Notes: a model not told the origin generated them from the sequence alone. Counted from the stretch's first letter, positions 1-7,866 are shown. The stretch: DNA of 14,474 nucleotides from an uncultured Flavobacteriales bacterium (GCA_946478675.1 CAMLEF010000081.1:1-14474); one strand, 5' to 3'. Translations and numbers: made by a program.

Positions 1-412
1 CCGTGCCTTTGAGGTGCAGGATCACCTGCTTGTCGGTGTCATAGGTGATGGTCACCGTCTTGTCCTGGATGTTGAGCTTGCCGGCAGAGTTGAAGGTCAC
101 TTTGATGACGCCTTCGCCATTCGGCTTGATCGGCTCTTTCGGATAATCGGGAACGGTGCAACCGCAGGAACCAACAGCGTTGTTGATGATCAGGGGCTCT
201 TTCCCGGTGTTCTTGAACTTGAACTCGTGCGTTACGACTTCGCCCTGCTTGATAGTGCCGAAATTGTACTCGAGAACGTCGAAGGTCATTACCGGACCAT
301 TCTTGTTTTCGACTTGAGATGAAGTGGGGGCGCCGGTCGTAGTGGTCGTGGTTTGTGCATTGATAGCGATCGCACTTACCATGAACATCGGGATGAGAAA
401 CAGTTTTTTCAT
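1..412 (-). CDS. DUF1573 domain secreted protein (3' end outside window)
   Basis: The first 137 codons are visible; the gene runs off the left edge. It starts with a signal peptide of about 20 residues (MKKLFLI..., hydrophobic core, likely cleavage after Ala19, NAQ). A Thr-rich linker with six consecutive Thr (residues 21-26) follows. From about residue 44 comes an Ig-like DUF1573 segment: FDVLEYNFGTIKQGE, then a GKEPLIINN stretch and the family's diagnostic GSCGCT (residues 81-86) followed by P-x-Y-P-K-E-P-I. DUF1573 proteins are abundant in Bacteroidota and are exported beta-sandwich proteins; their biochemical role is not established. It is transcribed divergently from valS across a 219-bp gap. 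I saw no convincing minus-strand promoter there. Family confidence is high; function is unknown. Confidence 0.88.
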   Translation of the reverse strand, partial: MKKLFLIPMFMVSAIAINAQTTTTTTGAPTSSQVENKNGPVMTFDVLEYNFGTIKQGEVVTHEFKFKNTGKEPLIINNAVGSCGCTVPDYPKEPIKPNGEGVIKVTFNSAGKLNIQDKTVTITYDTDKQVILHLKGT

Positions 413-512
413 GATTTTCTGGTGGTTAATTGCTTTTTTTGAAGTAGAGTTTTCAGAGTCGGATGCAACACAAACCGTGCCACAGTAAGCCAGCCTCCCG
501 GTAAAAAATGAC

Positions 513-520
513 TAACTTTG
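513..520 (+). promoter_or_regulatory. Candidate -7 element (TAACTTTG) for valS
   Basis: TAACTTTG fits the Bacteroidota -7 consensus TAnnTTTG and lies 111 bp upstream of the valS ATG. No TTTG/TTG is seen at the expected -33 distance, so only half of the promoter is supported. Transcription would begin around 525-528, giving a leader of roughly 105 nt that includes, or starts within, the palindrome at 524-540. Confidence 0.5.
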
Positions 521-523
521 CGT

Positions 524-540
524 CCCTTGATTTTCAAGGG
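524..540 (+). other. Perfect 7-bp inverted repeat in the valS leader
   Basis: CCCTTGA, a 3-nt TTT spacer, then TCAAGGG, followed by TTTT. It would form a small hairpin at or just after the predicted valS transcription start. It resembles an intrinsic terminator in shape, but no upstream plus-strand gene needs one. Possible roles are a 5' stabilising hairpin, an operator, or chance. Confidence 0.4.
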
Positions 541-631
541 TTTTAACGAAGATAAAAGTAATAAAACCTAAAACGAAAAAACAACCCGGCGCACCTCCTT
601 TTTAACTTCCGGGTATCTTTTTTTGAGCCGT

Positions 632-3274
632 ATGTCCGAGATCGCCAAAACCTACGACCCCAAAGCCGCTGAGAACCACTGGTATGCCTGGTGGATGGAG
701 CAGGGCTTCTTCCGTTCCGTTCCCGATGAGCGCGAACCGTATACCATCGTCATCCCGCCCCCGAACGTCACCGGCGTGCTGCACATGGGCCATATGCTCA
801 ACAATACGATCCAGGACGTGCTCGTGCGCCGCGCCCGCATGCAGGGAAAAAACGCCTGCTGGGTGCCCGGCACCGACCACGCTTCCATCGCCACCGAAGC
901 GAAAGTCGTGGCGCTGCTGAAGGAACAGGGCATCAACAAACGCGACCTTTCCCGCGAAGATTTTCTCAAGCATGCCTGGGCCTGGAAAGAAAAATACGGC
1001 GGCATCATCCTCGAGCAGCTGAAAAAGCTCGGCGCGTCCTGCGACTGGGACCGCACGCGCTTTACCATGGAAGACGAGCTTACCGAATCGGTCATCGACG
1101 TCTTCATCGATCTTTATAAGAAAGGACACGTTTACCGCGGCACCCGCATGGTAAACTGGGATCCTTCCGCGCTTACCGCCGTTTCCGACGAAGAGGTGAT
1201 CATGAAAGAAACGACCTCGCGTCTTTTCTACGTGCGTTACCAGATCGAAGGCACAAACGATTATCTCACGATCGCCACCACCCGACCGGAAACGATTCTC
1301 GGCGATACCGCTGTTTGTGTTCACCCGGAAGACGAGCGTTATGCGCATCTCAAAGGCAAACGCGTGATCGTGCCGCTGGTGAACCGTTCCGTTCCCGTGA
1401 TCTTCGATGAATACGTCGACCGCGCCTTCGGAACCGGTGCGCTGAAAGTAACGCCGGCGCACGACAAGAACGACTACGAGCTCGGCAAGAAACACCAGCT
1501 CGACACGATCGACGTGCTCAATCCCGACGGCACGATGAGCAAAGCGGCGCAGCTGTACATCGGCCTCGACCGTTTCGCCTGCCGCAAGCAGATCGTAAAA
1601 GATCTCGAAGCTGCGGAGCATCTCGTGAAAACCGAAGACATCAAAAACAACGTCGGTTATTCCGAGCGCACCAACGCCGTCATCGAGCCGCGCCTGTCGA
1701 TGCAGTGGTTCGTGGCGATGAAAAAATTGTCGGAGCCCGCATTGGAAAATGTCGTGAACGGCAACGTTCGTCTTATCCCCGACAAGTTCATCAACACGTA
1801 CAAGTACTGGATGGAGAACGTGCAGGACTGGTGTATCTCGCGTCAGCTCTGGTGGGGACAACGCATTCCTGCGTGGTATGACGCCGATGGAAAATTCGTC
1901 GTGGCGAAAACGGCCGATGAAGCGATCGCAGAATTCAAATCCGTTCACGGAAAAACGTATTCGGCGAATGAGGTGAAGCAGGACGAAGACGTGGTCGACA
2001 CCTGGTTCTCTTCGTGGCTGTGGCCGATCTCCGTGTTCGATCCGAAAGTGTTCGGCGGCGGAAAAGATTACAAAGGCAACGACGACGTCAACTATTATTA
2101 CCCGACGAACGATCTCGTGACGGCACCGGAAATTCTTTTCTTCTGGGTAGCGCGCATGATCATTGCCGGTTACGAATACCGCGGCGAGAAGCCGTTCGAA
2201 AATGTTTATCTCACCGGTATCGTGCGTGATAAACAAGGCCGCAAGATGTCGAAGTCGCTTGGTAATTCGCCCGACCCGCTCGACCTGATCGAGAAGTACG
2301 GCGCGGACGGCGTGCGCGTGGGCATGCTCCTTTGCTCGCCTGCAGGCAACGATCTTCCGTTCGATGAATCGCTGTGCGAGCAGGGACGGAATTTCGCCAA
2401 CAAGATCTGGAACGCGTTCCGTCTCGTGAAAGGCTGGAGCGTTGAGTCTTCTGCACAGCAACCGGCCGCCGCGAAAGCAGCGATCGAATGGTTCGGCGCG
2501 AAGTTCAACCAGCAGCTGGCGGAGATCAACGACCATTATGCGAAGTTCCGCCTGTCGGATGCGCTGATGGCGACGTACAAGCTCGTGTGGGATGATTTCT
2601 GCGCGTGGTACCTCGAGATGGTGAAGCCGGAATTCGTCGATGGCAAGCCGCTGCCGGTGGATGCCGCAACGCTCAAAGCCACGACGGAATTCTTCGAGAA
2701 AATTTTGAAGATCCTTCACCCGTTCATGCCGTTCATCACGGAAGAACTGTACCATCATCTCGCAGAACGCAAAGGCAAAGACGCGATCATCGTTGCCCCG
2801 TGGCCGAAAGCGGAAACCTGCGATACGGCGTTCATCGAGCGTTTCGCTGTTGCGATTGAAGCCGTAACGGAAGTTCGCAACATCCGCAGCCAGAAAGGCA
2901 TTTCACCGAAAGAAAAAGTGGAGCTGCACATCCGCTCCGCTTCACCGGACAAAGCGTTCGACGCAGTCATCCAGAAGCTCGGCGGCATTTCTTCGATCAC
3001 CTACACGAATGAAAAACCGGCCAGTGCGATCGGCTTCATCATCAAGGCGAATGAATATTTCGTTCCGGTAACGATCAACGTCGCCGAAGAAAAAGTTCGC
3101 CTGACGAAAGAGCTCGAATACAACAAAGGCTTTCTTGTTTCCGTGCAGAAAAAACTCGCGAATGAAAAGTTCGTGCAGAATGCGAAGCCCGAGCTGATCG
3201 AGAACGAACGCCGCAAGCAGGCCGACGCCGAATCGAAGATCAAAGCGATCGAAGAGCAGCTCGCGAATTTGTAA
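632..3274 (+). CDS. valS: Valyl-tRNA synthetase (ValRS)
   Basis: Class Ia aminoacyl-tRNA synthetase that charges tRNA-Val with valine in the cytoplasm. The 880 residues match the usual bacterial ValRS length. The HIGH signature is HMGH at residues 51-54, inside PPPNVTGVLHMGH. The CP1 editing domain, which hydrolyses mischarged Thr-tRNA, contains TTRPET at 216-221 and GTGALKVTPAHD. The second catalytic signature is KMSKS at 538-542. The WCISRQLWWGQRIPAWY block sits between them. An anticodon-binding helical domain spans roughly 600-770, and the last 65 or so residues are charged and coiled-coil-like, as in the ValRS C-terminal arm. I chose ATG at 632 (MSEIAKTYDP); an in-frame TTG three codons upstream (623) is possible but less likely. 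A terminator follows. Confidence 0.97.
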   Translation: MSEIAKTYDPKAAENHWYAWWMEQGFFRSVPDEREPYTIVIPPPNVTGVLHMGHMLNNTIQDVLVRRARMQGKNACWVPGTDHASIATEAKVVALLKEQGINKRDLSREDFLKHAWAWKEKYGGIILEQLKKLGASCDWDRTRFTMEDELTESVIDVFIDLYKKGHVYRGTRMVNWDPSALTAVSDEEVIMKETTSRLFYVRYQIEGTNDYLTIATTRPETILGDTAVCVHPEDERYAHLKGKRVIVPLVNRSVPVIFDEYVDRAFGTGALKVTPAHDKNDYELGKKHQLDTIDVLNPDGTMSKAAQLYIGLDRFACRKQIVKDLEAAEHLVKTEDIKNNVGYSERTNAVIEPRLSMQWFVAMKKLSEPALENVVNGNVRLIPDKFINTYKYWMENVQDWCISRQLWWGQRIPAWYDADGKFVVAKTADEAIAEFKSVHGKTYSANEVKQDEDVVDTWFSSWLWPISVFDPKVFGGGKDYKGNDDVNYYYPTNDLVTAPEILFFWVARMIIAGYEYRGEKPFENVYLTGIVRDKQGRKMSKSLGNSPDPLDLIEKYGADGVRVGMLLCSPAGNDLPFDESLCEQGRNFANKIWNAFRLVKGWSVESSAQQPAAAKAAIEWFGAKFNQQLAEINDHYAKFRLSDALMATYKLVWDDFCAWYLEMVKPEFVDGKPLPVDAATLKATTEFFEKILKILHPFMPFITEELYHHLAERKGKDAIIVAPWPKAETCDTAFIERFAVAIEAVTEVRNIRSQKGISPKEKVELHIRSASPDKAFDAVIQKLGGISSITYTNEKPASAIGFIIKANEYFVPVTINVAEEKVRLTKELEYNKGFLVSVQKKLANEKFVQNAKPELIENERRKQADAESKIKAIEEQLANL

Positions 3275-3281
3275 TTCTAAA

Positions 3282-3321
3282 CCGCCAAGGCGCGAAGAAC
3301 GCAAAGTAAAACCGCAAAGGC
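3282..3321 (+). repeat. Degenerate CGCAAAG-type intergenic repeat
   Basis: Just after the valS stop there are four loosely related units: CGCCAAGG (3283-3290), CGCGAAGA (3291-3298), CGCAAAG (3300-3306) and CGCAAAGG (3313-3320). An inverted copy, CTTTGCGG, lies at 3337-3344. From memory, similar CGCAAAG-rich strings are common between genes in Bacteroidota; I could not search to confirm it. The last unit also forms the left arm of the terminator. Confidence 0.55.
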
Positions 3322-3348
3322 ATTCAACTATGACGTCTTTGCGGTTTT
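3308..3348 (+). terminator. Rho-independent-type terminator after valS
   Basis: A perfect 12-bp stem pairs AAAACCGCAAAG (3308-3319) with CTTTGCGGTTTT (3337-3348). Two more pairs (G-T, C-G) extend it towards a 13-nt loop. The right arm ends in TTTT and T-rich sequence. Because both arms carry A/T tails, it could act on both strands. It lies 33 bp past the valS stop and 14 bp before the preferred start of the next gene. That argues against the longer frame opening at 3330, which begins inside the loop. Confidence 0.75.
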
Positions 3349-3362
3349 CTTATTTTCACTTC

Positions 3363-5150
3363 ATGAAAAAGCCGCTTGTCGTTGCTGCAATGCTCCTGCT
3401 GCTTTCCGCCTGCGGAATTTTCGGCATTCATTTCAATCTGCACAATCCGCGGTTTGCGGGAAAATATCCGAAGCTCACGGAAGCGCGCAAGCTGCTGGGC
3501 AACCAGGATTCGCGGCTGCGCACCTGCTTCGACGTGAAGTATTATTACCTCTCTGTTCGTTTCGGAAAAAATCTTTCGCTCGACCGCGGCATCAGCGGAA
3601 CAGTCGGCATTCACGCGATCGCTACCGCCGATCTCGACACGCTGCAGCTCGATCTCGCGAAAACGATGAAGCTTGACGCATTGCACGAAGGCTCCGTTTC
3701 TCCGAAAGGCATGAGCGCCGGTGACGAAGTGAAATTTTTCCGGGAGGAAGGCGCGGTATTCGTCTGTTTCCCAAAAACGATCCGCAAAGGAAAATCCATT
3801 GATCTCATTGCTGATTTTTCCGGAACGCCCATTGAAGCGAAACGTCCGCCGTGGTCGGGAGGATTCGTTCGCAAAATCGACGACCTCGGCCATCCGTGGT
3901 GGGGCGTTTCCTGCGAGACGGAAGGTGCGAGCTTGTGGTGGCCGTGCAAAGACGTGCTGAACGATGAGCCCGACAGTGCCGACATCGACCTGTGGATGCC
4001 CGACGGATTGACAGGTGTGAGCAACGGCCGGCGCGTGGATGCAAAAGACCGCAGCTTCTCGATGCCGCCCGGCGCGGGTGACGGACTTCATGCGGATTGC
4101 TGGCATGTCTCCTACCCGATCAATCTTTACAACATCACGTTTTACATCGGCAAATACAAGTTGCTGCACGATGTGTATTACAGCGAAGTCACGCACGATT
4201 CACTGCAGATGAATCATTACGTATTGGAGCAGCATTACGAGCAGGCGAAAAAACAATTCCCGCAGCAGAAAGAGTACATCGCGTTCTACGAAAAAACGTA
4301 CGGCCCTTACGCCTGGTACAAAGACGGCTGCCGTCTCGTGGAATCGCCGTACGAAGGCATGGAGCACCAGACGGCGATCGCGTACGGTCACGGTTTTAAA
4401 ACGGACGAATGGGGCTTCGATTACATCATCCTGCACGAGACGGCGCACGAATGGTGGGGCAACGCTGTGACGGCTACCGATCTCGGCGACGGCTGGATCC
4501 ACGAAGGTTTTGCGACGTACACGGAAGCGTTGTGGGTGGAACATACTTCCGGTCGTGCGGCCTATGAAAATTATCTCTGGGAGGGAAGAATTCTGTTGAA
4601 GAATAAAAGGCCGGTGTCGCGTCCGTACAACATTCGTTATTTCGATTATCACGACGAGGACATTTACAACAAAGGTTCATGGATCCTGCATTCGCTGCGT
4701 TACGCGATCAACAATGATTCGACGTTCTTCCGCATCCTGAAAAAGTTTTACGCCGAATACAAATACAAGAATGCGACGAGCTACGATTTCGAATTCATCG
4801 TCAACCGCGAAACGCAACAGGATTATCACTGGTTCTTCGAAACGTATGTACACCGGCGACTTGCGCCCATTCTCGAATACGACGTTCATGATGGCGCGCT
4901 GTACACGCGATGGACAAAAACCTCGAATGGATTTCACATGCCGTTTGTCGTGATTTACGGGCAGCAGCAGGGAGCGCACAAAATGGACGCTGTTTTCGGA
5001 AGCGTCGTGTATGACGGTCTGCCGACGGGAACCACCAGCGTATCGTTCGACGAATCGAAGTTTTTATATCGCGCGAAAAAGAACAACAGCCTGCACCGGC
5101 TTTACCACAGCCAGCACCGCAGCAGGAAAAACGCACCGAGGAGCTACTAA
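3363..5150 (+). CDS. M1-family zinc metallopeptidase, lipoprotein
   Basis: Predicted gluzincin aminopeptidase of 595 residues. The N-terminus is a lipoprotein signal: two Lys, a Leu/Ala-rich core, lipobox LSAC with Cys17, so I expect periplasmic membrane attachment. M1 hallmarks are in order: the exopeptidase motif GMEHQ (332-336, in place of GAMEN), the zinc site HETAH (358-362) with the third ligand Glu381 in WIHEGFATY (HExxH-X18-E spacing), and the catalytic Tyr435 in YNKGSW. A beta-rich N-terminal domain precedes the catalytic domain; the C-terminal part after about 510 is a short beta segment rather than the long helical domain of large M1 enzymes. ATG 3363 is chosen because it starts the lipoprotein signal; the in-frame ATG at 3330 lies in the terminator loop. 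The substrate is unknown, probably peptides. Its stop overlaps the convergent gene's stop by 4 nt. Confidence 0.93.
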   Translation: MKKPLVVAAMLLLLSACGIFGIHFNLHNPRFAGKYPKLTEARKLLGNQDSRLRTCFDVKYYYLSVRFGKNLSLDRGISGTVGIHAIATADLDTLQLDLAKTMKLDALHEGSVSPKGMSAGDEVKFFREEGAVFVCFPKTIRKGKSIDLIADFSGTPIEAKRPPWSGGFVRKIDDLGHPWWGVSCETEGASLWWPCKDVLNDEPDSADIDLWMPDGLTGVSNGRRVDAKDRSFSMPPGAGDGLHADCWHVSYPINLYNITFYIGKYKLLHDVYYSEVTHDSLQMNHYVLEQHYEQAKKQFPQQKEYIAFYEKTYGPYAWYKDGCRLVESPYEGMEHQTAIAYGHGFKTDEWGFDYIILHETAHEWWGNAVTATDLGDGWIHEGFATYTEALWVEHTSGRAAYENYLWEGRILLKNKRPVSRPYNIRYFDYHDEDIYNKGSWILHSLRYAINNDSTFFRILKKFYAEYKYKNATSYDFEFIVNRETQQDYHWFFETYVHRRLAPILEYDVHDGALYTRWTKTSNGFHMPFVVIYGQQQGAHKMDAVFGSVVYDGLPTGTTSVSFDESKFLYRAKKNNSLHRLYHSQHRSRKNAPRSY

Positions 5151-5590
5151 TTCTGCCGCAACATCTGCAGCCAGATCAACGCTTCGGCTCTTGTCTTGAA
5201 AACTTTGTAGGGAACTTCCGGCTTGTAGATGCGCGCATAAAATTCGGCGAGCAGGCGGAACCCGAGATGCGGCGCGATCATGGCTACTGCGAGATACGGC
5301 TGTTTCGGTTCGATCTCCCGCGCATATTCCCGTCCTTCCCGCGTGTACCAGAGCGAACCTTCCGATTCGAAGATGAACGGATGTTTTACACCGCCGGTCA
5401 GTTCGAGAAATACGTGATGCATTTCCTCTTTGATCGCAGGCGTGATCTCCGCTCCGTCGAGATAAACCACGTTGACAATTCCTTCGTCCAGCCAGATTTG
5501 CACCCTGTCGCTGACGACGCGCTTGTTTTCCACTACGTGTGTAATTGTTTGCTCCGCACAAGATAAAAATTTTCTCATTCGGAGATTCAC
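5147..5590 (-). CDS. Small STAS/SEC14-like hypothetical protein
   Basis: A soluble 147-residue protein without signal peptide or membrane segment. It resembles Bacteroidota STAS/SEC14-type small proteins. There is an alternating strand/helix pattern, a central ELTGGVKHPFIFESEG segment, then SxxYA-like and hydrophobic VAMIAPHLG segments. The C-terminal end, YKPEVPYKVFKTRAEALIWL, is where such proteins carry a characteristic KPxxPxxxF...EALxWL helix. No catalytic residues are evident; a regulatory or binding role would be inference. It begins 7 bp after the stop of the YdcF-like gene, so the two are probably co-transcribed. ATG at 5578 (Met5) is an alternative start. Its TAG stop overlaps the TAA of the convergent M1 peptidase gene. 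Confidence 0.7.
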   Translation of the reverse strand: MNLRMRKFLSCAEQTITHVVENKRVVSDRVQIWLDEGIVNVVYLDGAEITPAIKEEMHHVFLELTGGVKHPFIFESEGSLWYTREGREYAREIEPKQPYLAVAMIAPHLGFRLLAEFYARIYKPEVPYKVFKTRAEALIWLQMLRQN

Positions 5591-5597
5591 GCTGCGA

Positions 5598-6359
5598 TCA
5601 GATGTAGCCGGCAGCCTTGTACGTGATGCAGCCGATCCATTCGTGAAACAGCACGTTCCAGTCGGCGAGCGTTCCGGCGTCGGGAAGAAAGGCGTAATCG
5701 AATTCGAATTTCAGCGGGCCGCTGAACCGGTCGGTGGAATACGGCGAAACATGGATACCTGCTTTTTCGAAACAGCCCAGCGAGCGGCGCATGTGGAAAG
5801 CGGAAGTCACCAGCAGGTAACGGCCGCCGGGCGCTTCTTTCGCAAGAATGGGCTTCGTGAATTCCGCGTTCTCGTGCGTATTCTTCGAATCGGTTTCGAA
5901 CACCATCACCGAATCGGGCACGCCGATGCTGCGAAGATAATCGCGGATATAAACGCCTTCGCGCTTGTCCTGGTGCAGCACGCTTCCTGATCCGCCGGTG
6001 AAAATGATCTTCGGCGCCACGCCTTGTTTCCAGAGGGAAACGGCCTGCAGCAAACGATCGCCGCCGCGCGCAAACTGGATGCGGTTCAGCTGCTCGTCGT
6101 AAGAGCTCATGCCGCCGAGCAGGATGATCGCGTCATAGCTTCCTTTCGCCGGCACTTCCACCGCATTCACTTCCCAGAGGTGCATCGTGCGATCGAAGAT
6201 GAAGCGGTTGCTGAAAAAAACGAGCACGACAACCGCCGCGATGCGCATTCGCCGCTTCCGCCCTTCGTCTTTCGTACGCCACGACCAGATCAGCAGGATG
6301 AAGATCCACGTGATGGGCATGAGGAGAAACGCGAGAAGCTTGGAGAGGAGGAAGAACAT
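5598..6359 (-). CDS. YdcF/DUF218 (ElyC/SanA-like) membrane protein
   Basis: A 253-residue inner-membrane protein with two N-terminal hydrophobic segments (about residues 2-27 and 40-55) separated by a basic loop (KDEGRKRRMR). A DUF218 domain follows from about 74 to 245. Family motifs are visible in order: DAIILLGG (76-83), RGGDRLLQAVSLWKQG (98-113), TGGSG (121-125), DSKNTHENA (157-165) and LVTSAFHMRRS (183-193). Relatives such as ElyC and SanA affect envelope integrity and peptidoglycan or polyprenyl-lipid metabolism in Enterobacteria; whether that holds here is not known. It is the first gene of a minus-strand pair with the STAS-like gene. A copy of the intergenic repeat (ATTAGCACAT) ends within a few bases of its start codon, so its leader is made of repeat DNA. 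Confidence 0.9.
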   Translation of the reverse strand: MFFLLSKLLAFLLMPITWIFILLIWSWRTKDEGRKRRMRIAAVVVLVFFSNRFIFDRTMHLWEVNAVEVPAKGSYDAIILLGGMSSYDEQLNRIQFARGGDRLLQAVSLWKQGVAPKIIFTGGSGSVLHQDKREGVYIRDYLRSIGVPDSVMVFETDSKNTHENAEFTKPILAKEAPGGRYLLVTSAFHMRRSLGCFEKAGIHVSPYSTDRFSGPLKFEFDYAFLPDAGTLADWNVLFHEWIGCITYKAAGYI

Positions 6360-6360
6360 A

Positions 6361-6583
6361 ATGTGCTAATGTGGACAATTTGCTAATGTGCTAATAAATC
6401 CGGAATTGACAGGAGAAGATTGTGCTCATCCGTACGCTTTTTAACCATATAGTCATAGAGAAAACATAGCTATTGTGCCCTATGTGACAATGTGGTTCAA
6501 AAAGTTTCGGCCCAAAAATGAACCAATCTCAATACTGCGTAATTATTAGCACATTGACCCATTAGCAAATTAGCATATTAGCG
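6361..6583. repeat. Palindromic intergenic element with TGCTAAT arms and an inner hairpin
   Basis: Three TGCTAAT copies (6364-6370, 6381-6387, 6389-6395) face four inverted copies: ATTAGCA at 6545-6551, 6561-6567 and 6569-6575, and ATTAGCG at 6577-6583. Arms share AATTTGCTAATG and TGCTAATAA, with an 8-nt indel between them. Nested inside is an imperfect hairpin at 6438-6503, TTTTTAACCATATAG... against ...TGTGGTTCAAAAA, with an inner CATAG/CTATG stem. The element fills nearly the whole space between two divergent genes and could be a MITE-like or REP-like Bacteroidota repeat. No transposase is present. Confidence 0.6.
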
Positions 6584-6597
6584 AACTACCTTTGGAA

Positions 6598-7638
6598 ATG
6601 CGTTTTCGCTTTTTCAGGAACCTGCTCGGGGATCTGCTGCTCTTCCCACTGCTGCTGTTCTGCATTTGCAACGTGCCGCTGATGGTGTATGCGCTGCGGA
6701 TGGCGAAAGGACAGCTGACGATCGTGACGGAAGCGCGGCCGGTGAAAGAGGTGCTGAACGATGTGGCGGTGGCGGATTCGGTGAAGATGAAACTGCAGTT
6801 GATCGAAGAGATCCGGCAATTTGCATTCGACAGCATCGGGCTGAAGCGGAATGAAAATTACACGACGTTTTACGATCAGCACGGCAAACGATTGATCTAC
6901 GTCGTGACGGCTTGCGAACCGTTTGCATTGCGGCCGCACCTCTGGCATTTCCCGGTGCTGGGCGACGTTCCTTACAAAGGATTTTTCGACCGGGAAAAAG
7001 CGGATGCGGAATTGCAGCGCATGAAACAGCTGGGGCTCGATGCGGATATCGGCGGCGCTTCGGGCTGGTCGACGCTGGGCTGGTTTAAAGATCCGATCCT
7101 TTCGCAGATGCTGGCGTACGAAGAAGGCGATCTTGCCGAGCTGATCATTCATGAATTGACGCACGGAACGATCTTCGTGAAAGACAGCGTGGATTACAAT
7201 GAGAATCTCGCCAGCTTCATCGGCTACAAAGGTGCGGTGTGGTTTCTCGAGCACAAATACGGGAAAGGCTCGGCGCAGGTGAAACATTATCTCGACAGCC
7301 GCAACGACGACAAGGCCGTGGAAAATTTCATGCTGGGCTGCGCGCATTCACTCGACAGCCTTTACAAACATTTTCCGTCGTCGTGCGATTCGCTTTGCAA
7401 AGTGAAGCTGAAGCAGCAGTTGTTTCATCGTTTCGCCGTCGATTCGAAAATCCTGCCGCTGGCTGCCGATACAACTTTTCCTGCGCGCTTCGAGAAACGC
7501 ATCAACCGTTCCGGGAATTGCTTTTTTATGCAATACGTGCGTTATGGCGCGAAGCAAACGGATTTCGAAAGCGAATATGCGCGCTTCGGAAATCTGCCGG
7601 CGTATTTATCGTGGCTGAAGAAAAAATACGGCGCCTGA
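6598..7638 (+). CDS. Membrane-anchored zinc aminopeptidase (PF10023-like)
   Basis: A 346-residue predicted metallopeptidase with an N-terminal signal-anchor (about residues 9-33, LLLFPLLLFCICNVPLMVY) after a basic start. The zinc motif HELTH is at 185-189, followed by DSVDYNENLASFIG, with Glu202 as the probable third ligand. This pattern, the preceding GDLAELIIHE block and the SGWSTLGWFKDPIL block match the predicted aminopeptidase family PF10023 (DUF2265). The fold is inferred to face the periplasm. ATG 6598 is preferred over the in-frame TTG at 6592. A promoter-like TACCTTTG ends only three bases before this ATG. The gene is divergent from the YdcF-like gene, and its TGA (7636-7638) directly abuts the stop of the remnant on the other strand. 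Substrate unknown. Confidence 0.85.
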   Translation: MRFRFFRNLLGDLLLFPLLLFCICNVPLMVYALRMAKGQLTIVTEARPVKEVLNDVAVADSVKMKLQLIEEIRQFAFDSIGLKRNENYTTFYDQHGKRLIYVVTACEPFALRPHLWHFPVLGDVPYKGFFDREKADAELQRMKQLGLDADIGGASGWSTLGWFKDPILSQMLAYEEGDLAELIIHELTHGTIFVKDSVDYNENLASFIGYKGAVWFLEHKYGKGSAQVKHYLDSRNDDKAVENFMLGCAHSLDSLYKHFPSSCDSLCKVKLKQQLFHRFAVDSKILPLAADTTFPARFEKRINRSGNCFFMQYVRYGAKQTDFESEYARFGNLPAYLSWLKKKYGA

Positions 7639-7862
7639 TCAGCGCGTGCGTTGCAGATCGACGCCGGCCAGCAGCAGGTAACGATCGAGCAGCACAGAAT
7701 CGTTTTCCGCTGCCACGAGGGTCAATTCAATGACGGAGCTTTCGATCGTGTCGGTTTCGAAACGATAAACGTGTCCCCGGATGGTGTCGGAAGATATGCC
7801 TTTGTGCGGCGCGAATAACAGCGACGACTAGCACATTCTGCCACGAAGAGCAGCATTCGCAT
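7639..7862 (-). pseudogene. Small gene with an apparent frameshift near its 5' end
   Basis: A 62-codon open frame (7827-7639) has coding-like GC-rich third positions and protein-like content (RGHVYRFETDTIESS, then LLDRYLLLAGVDL), ending in TGA. It has no ATG or GTG near its start and is preceded in frame by TAG (7830-7828). In another frame an ATG at 7862 lies only 4 nt beyond the stop of the upstream His-rich gene and begins MRMLLFVAECA, signal-peptide-like. A one-step frameshift near 7830 would join these into a protein of about 73 residues. The stop directly adjoins the convergent aminopeptidase stop, which suits a real gene end. It could be a recent pseudogene, a sequencing error, or chance. 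No family recognised. Confidence 0.35.
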
Positions 7863-7866
7863 CGGC

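Noticed and set aside
592..601. CACCTCCTTT, identical to the 16S rRNA anti-Shine-Dalgarno tail
   Set aside because: It is on the strand that cannot serve as a ribosome binding site for valS, and on the other strand it lies about 180 bp from the DUF1573 start. Probably chance.
602..2758. A 718-codon open frame antisense to valS
   Set aside because: It mirrors valS codon structure, is rich in His, Arg, Phe and Val as antisense frames of GC-rich genes are, and has no recognisable domain. The same holds for long antisense frames opposite icmF (8424-9542, 10803-11663) and the M1 gene (3324-4196).
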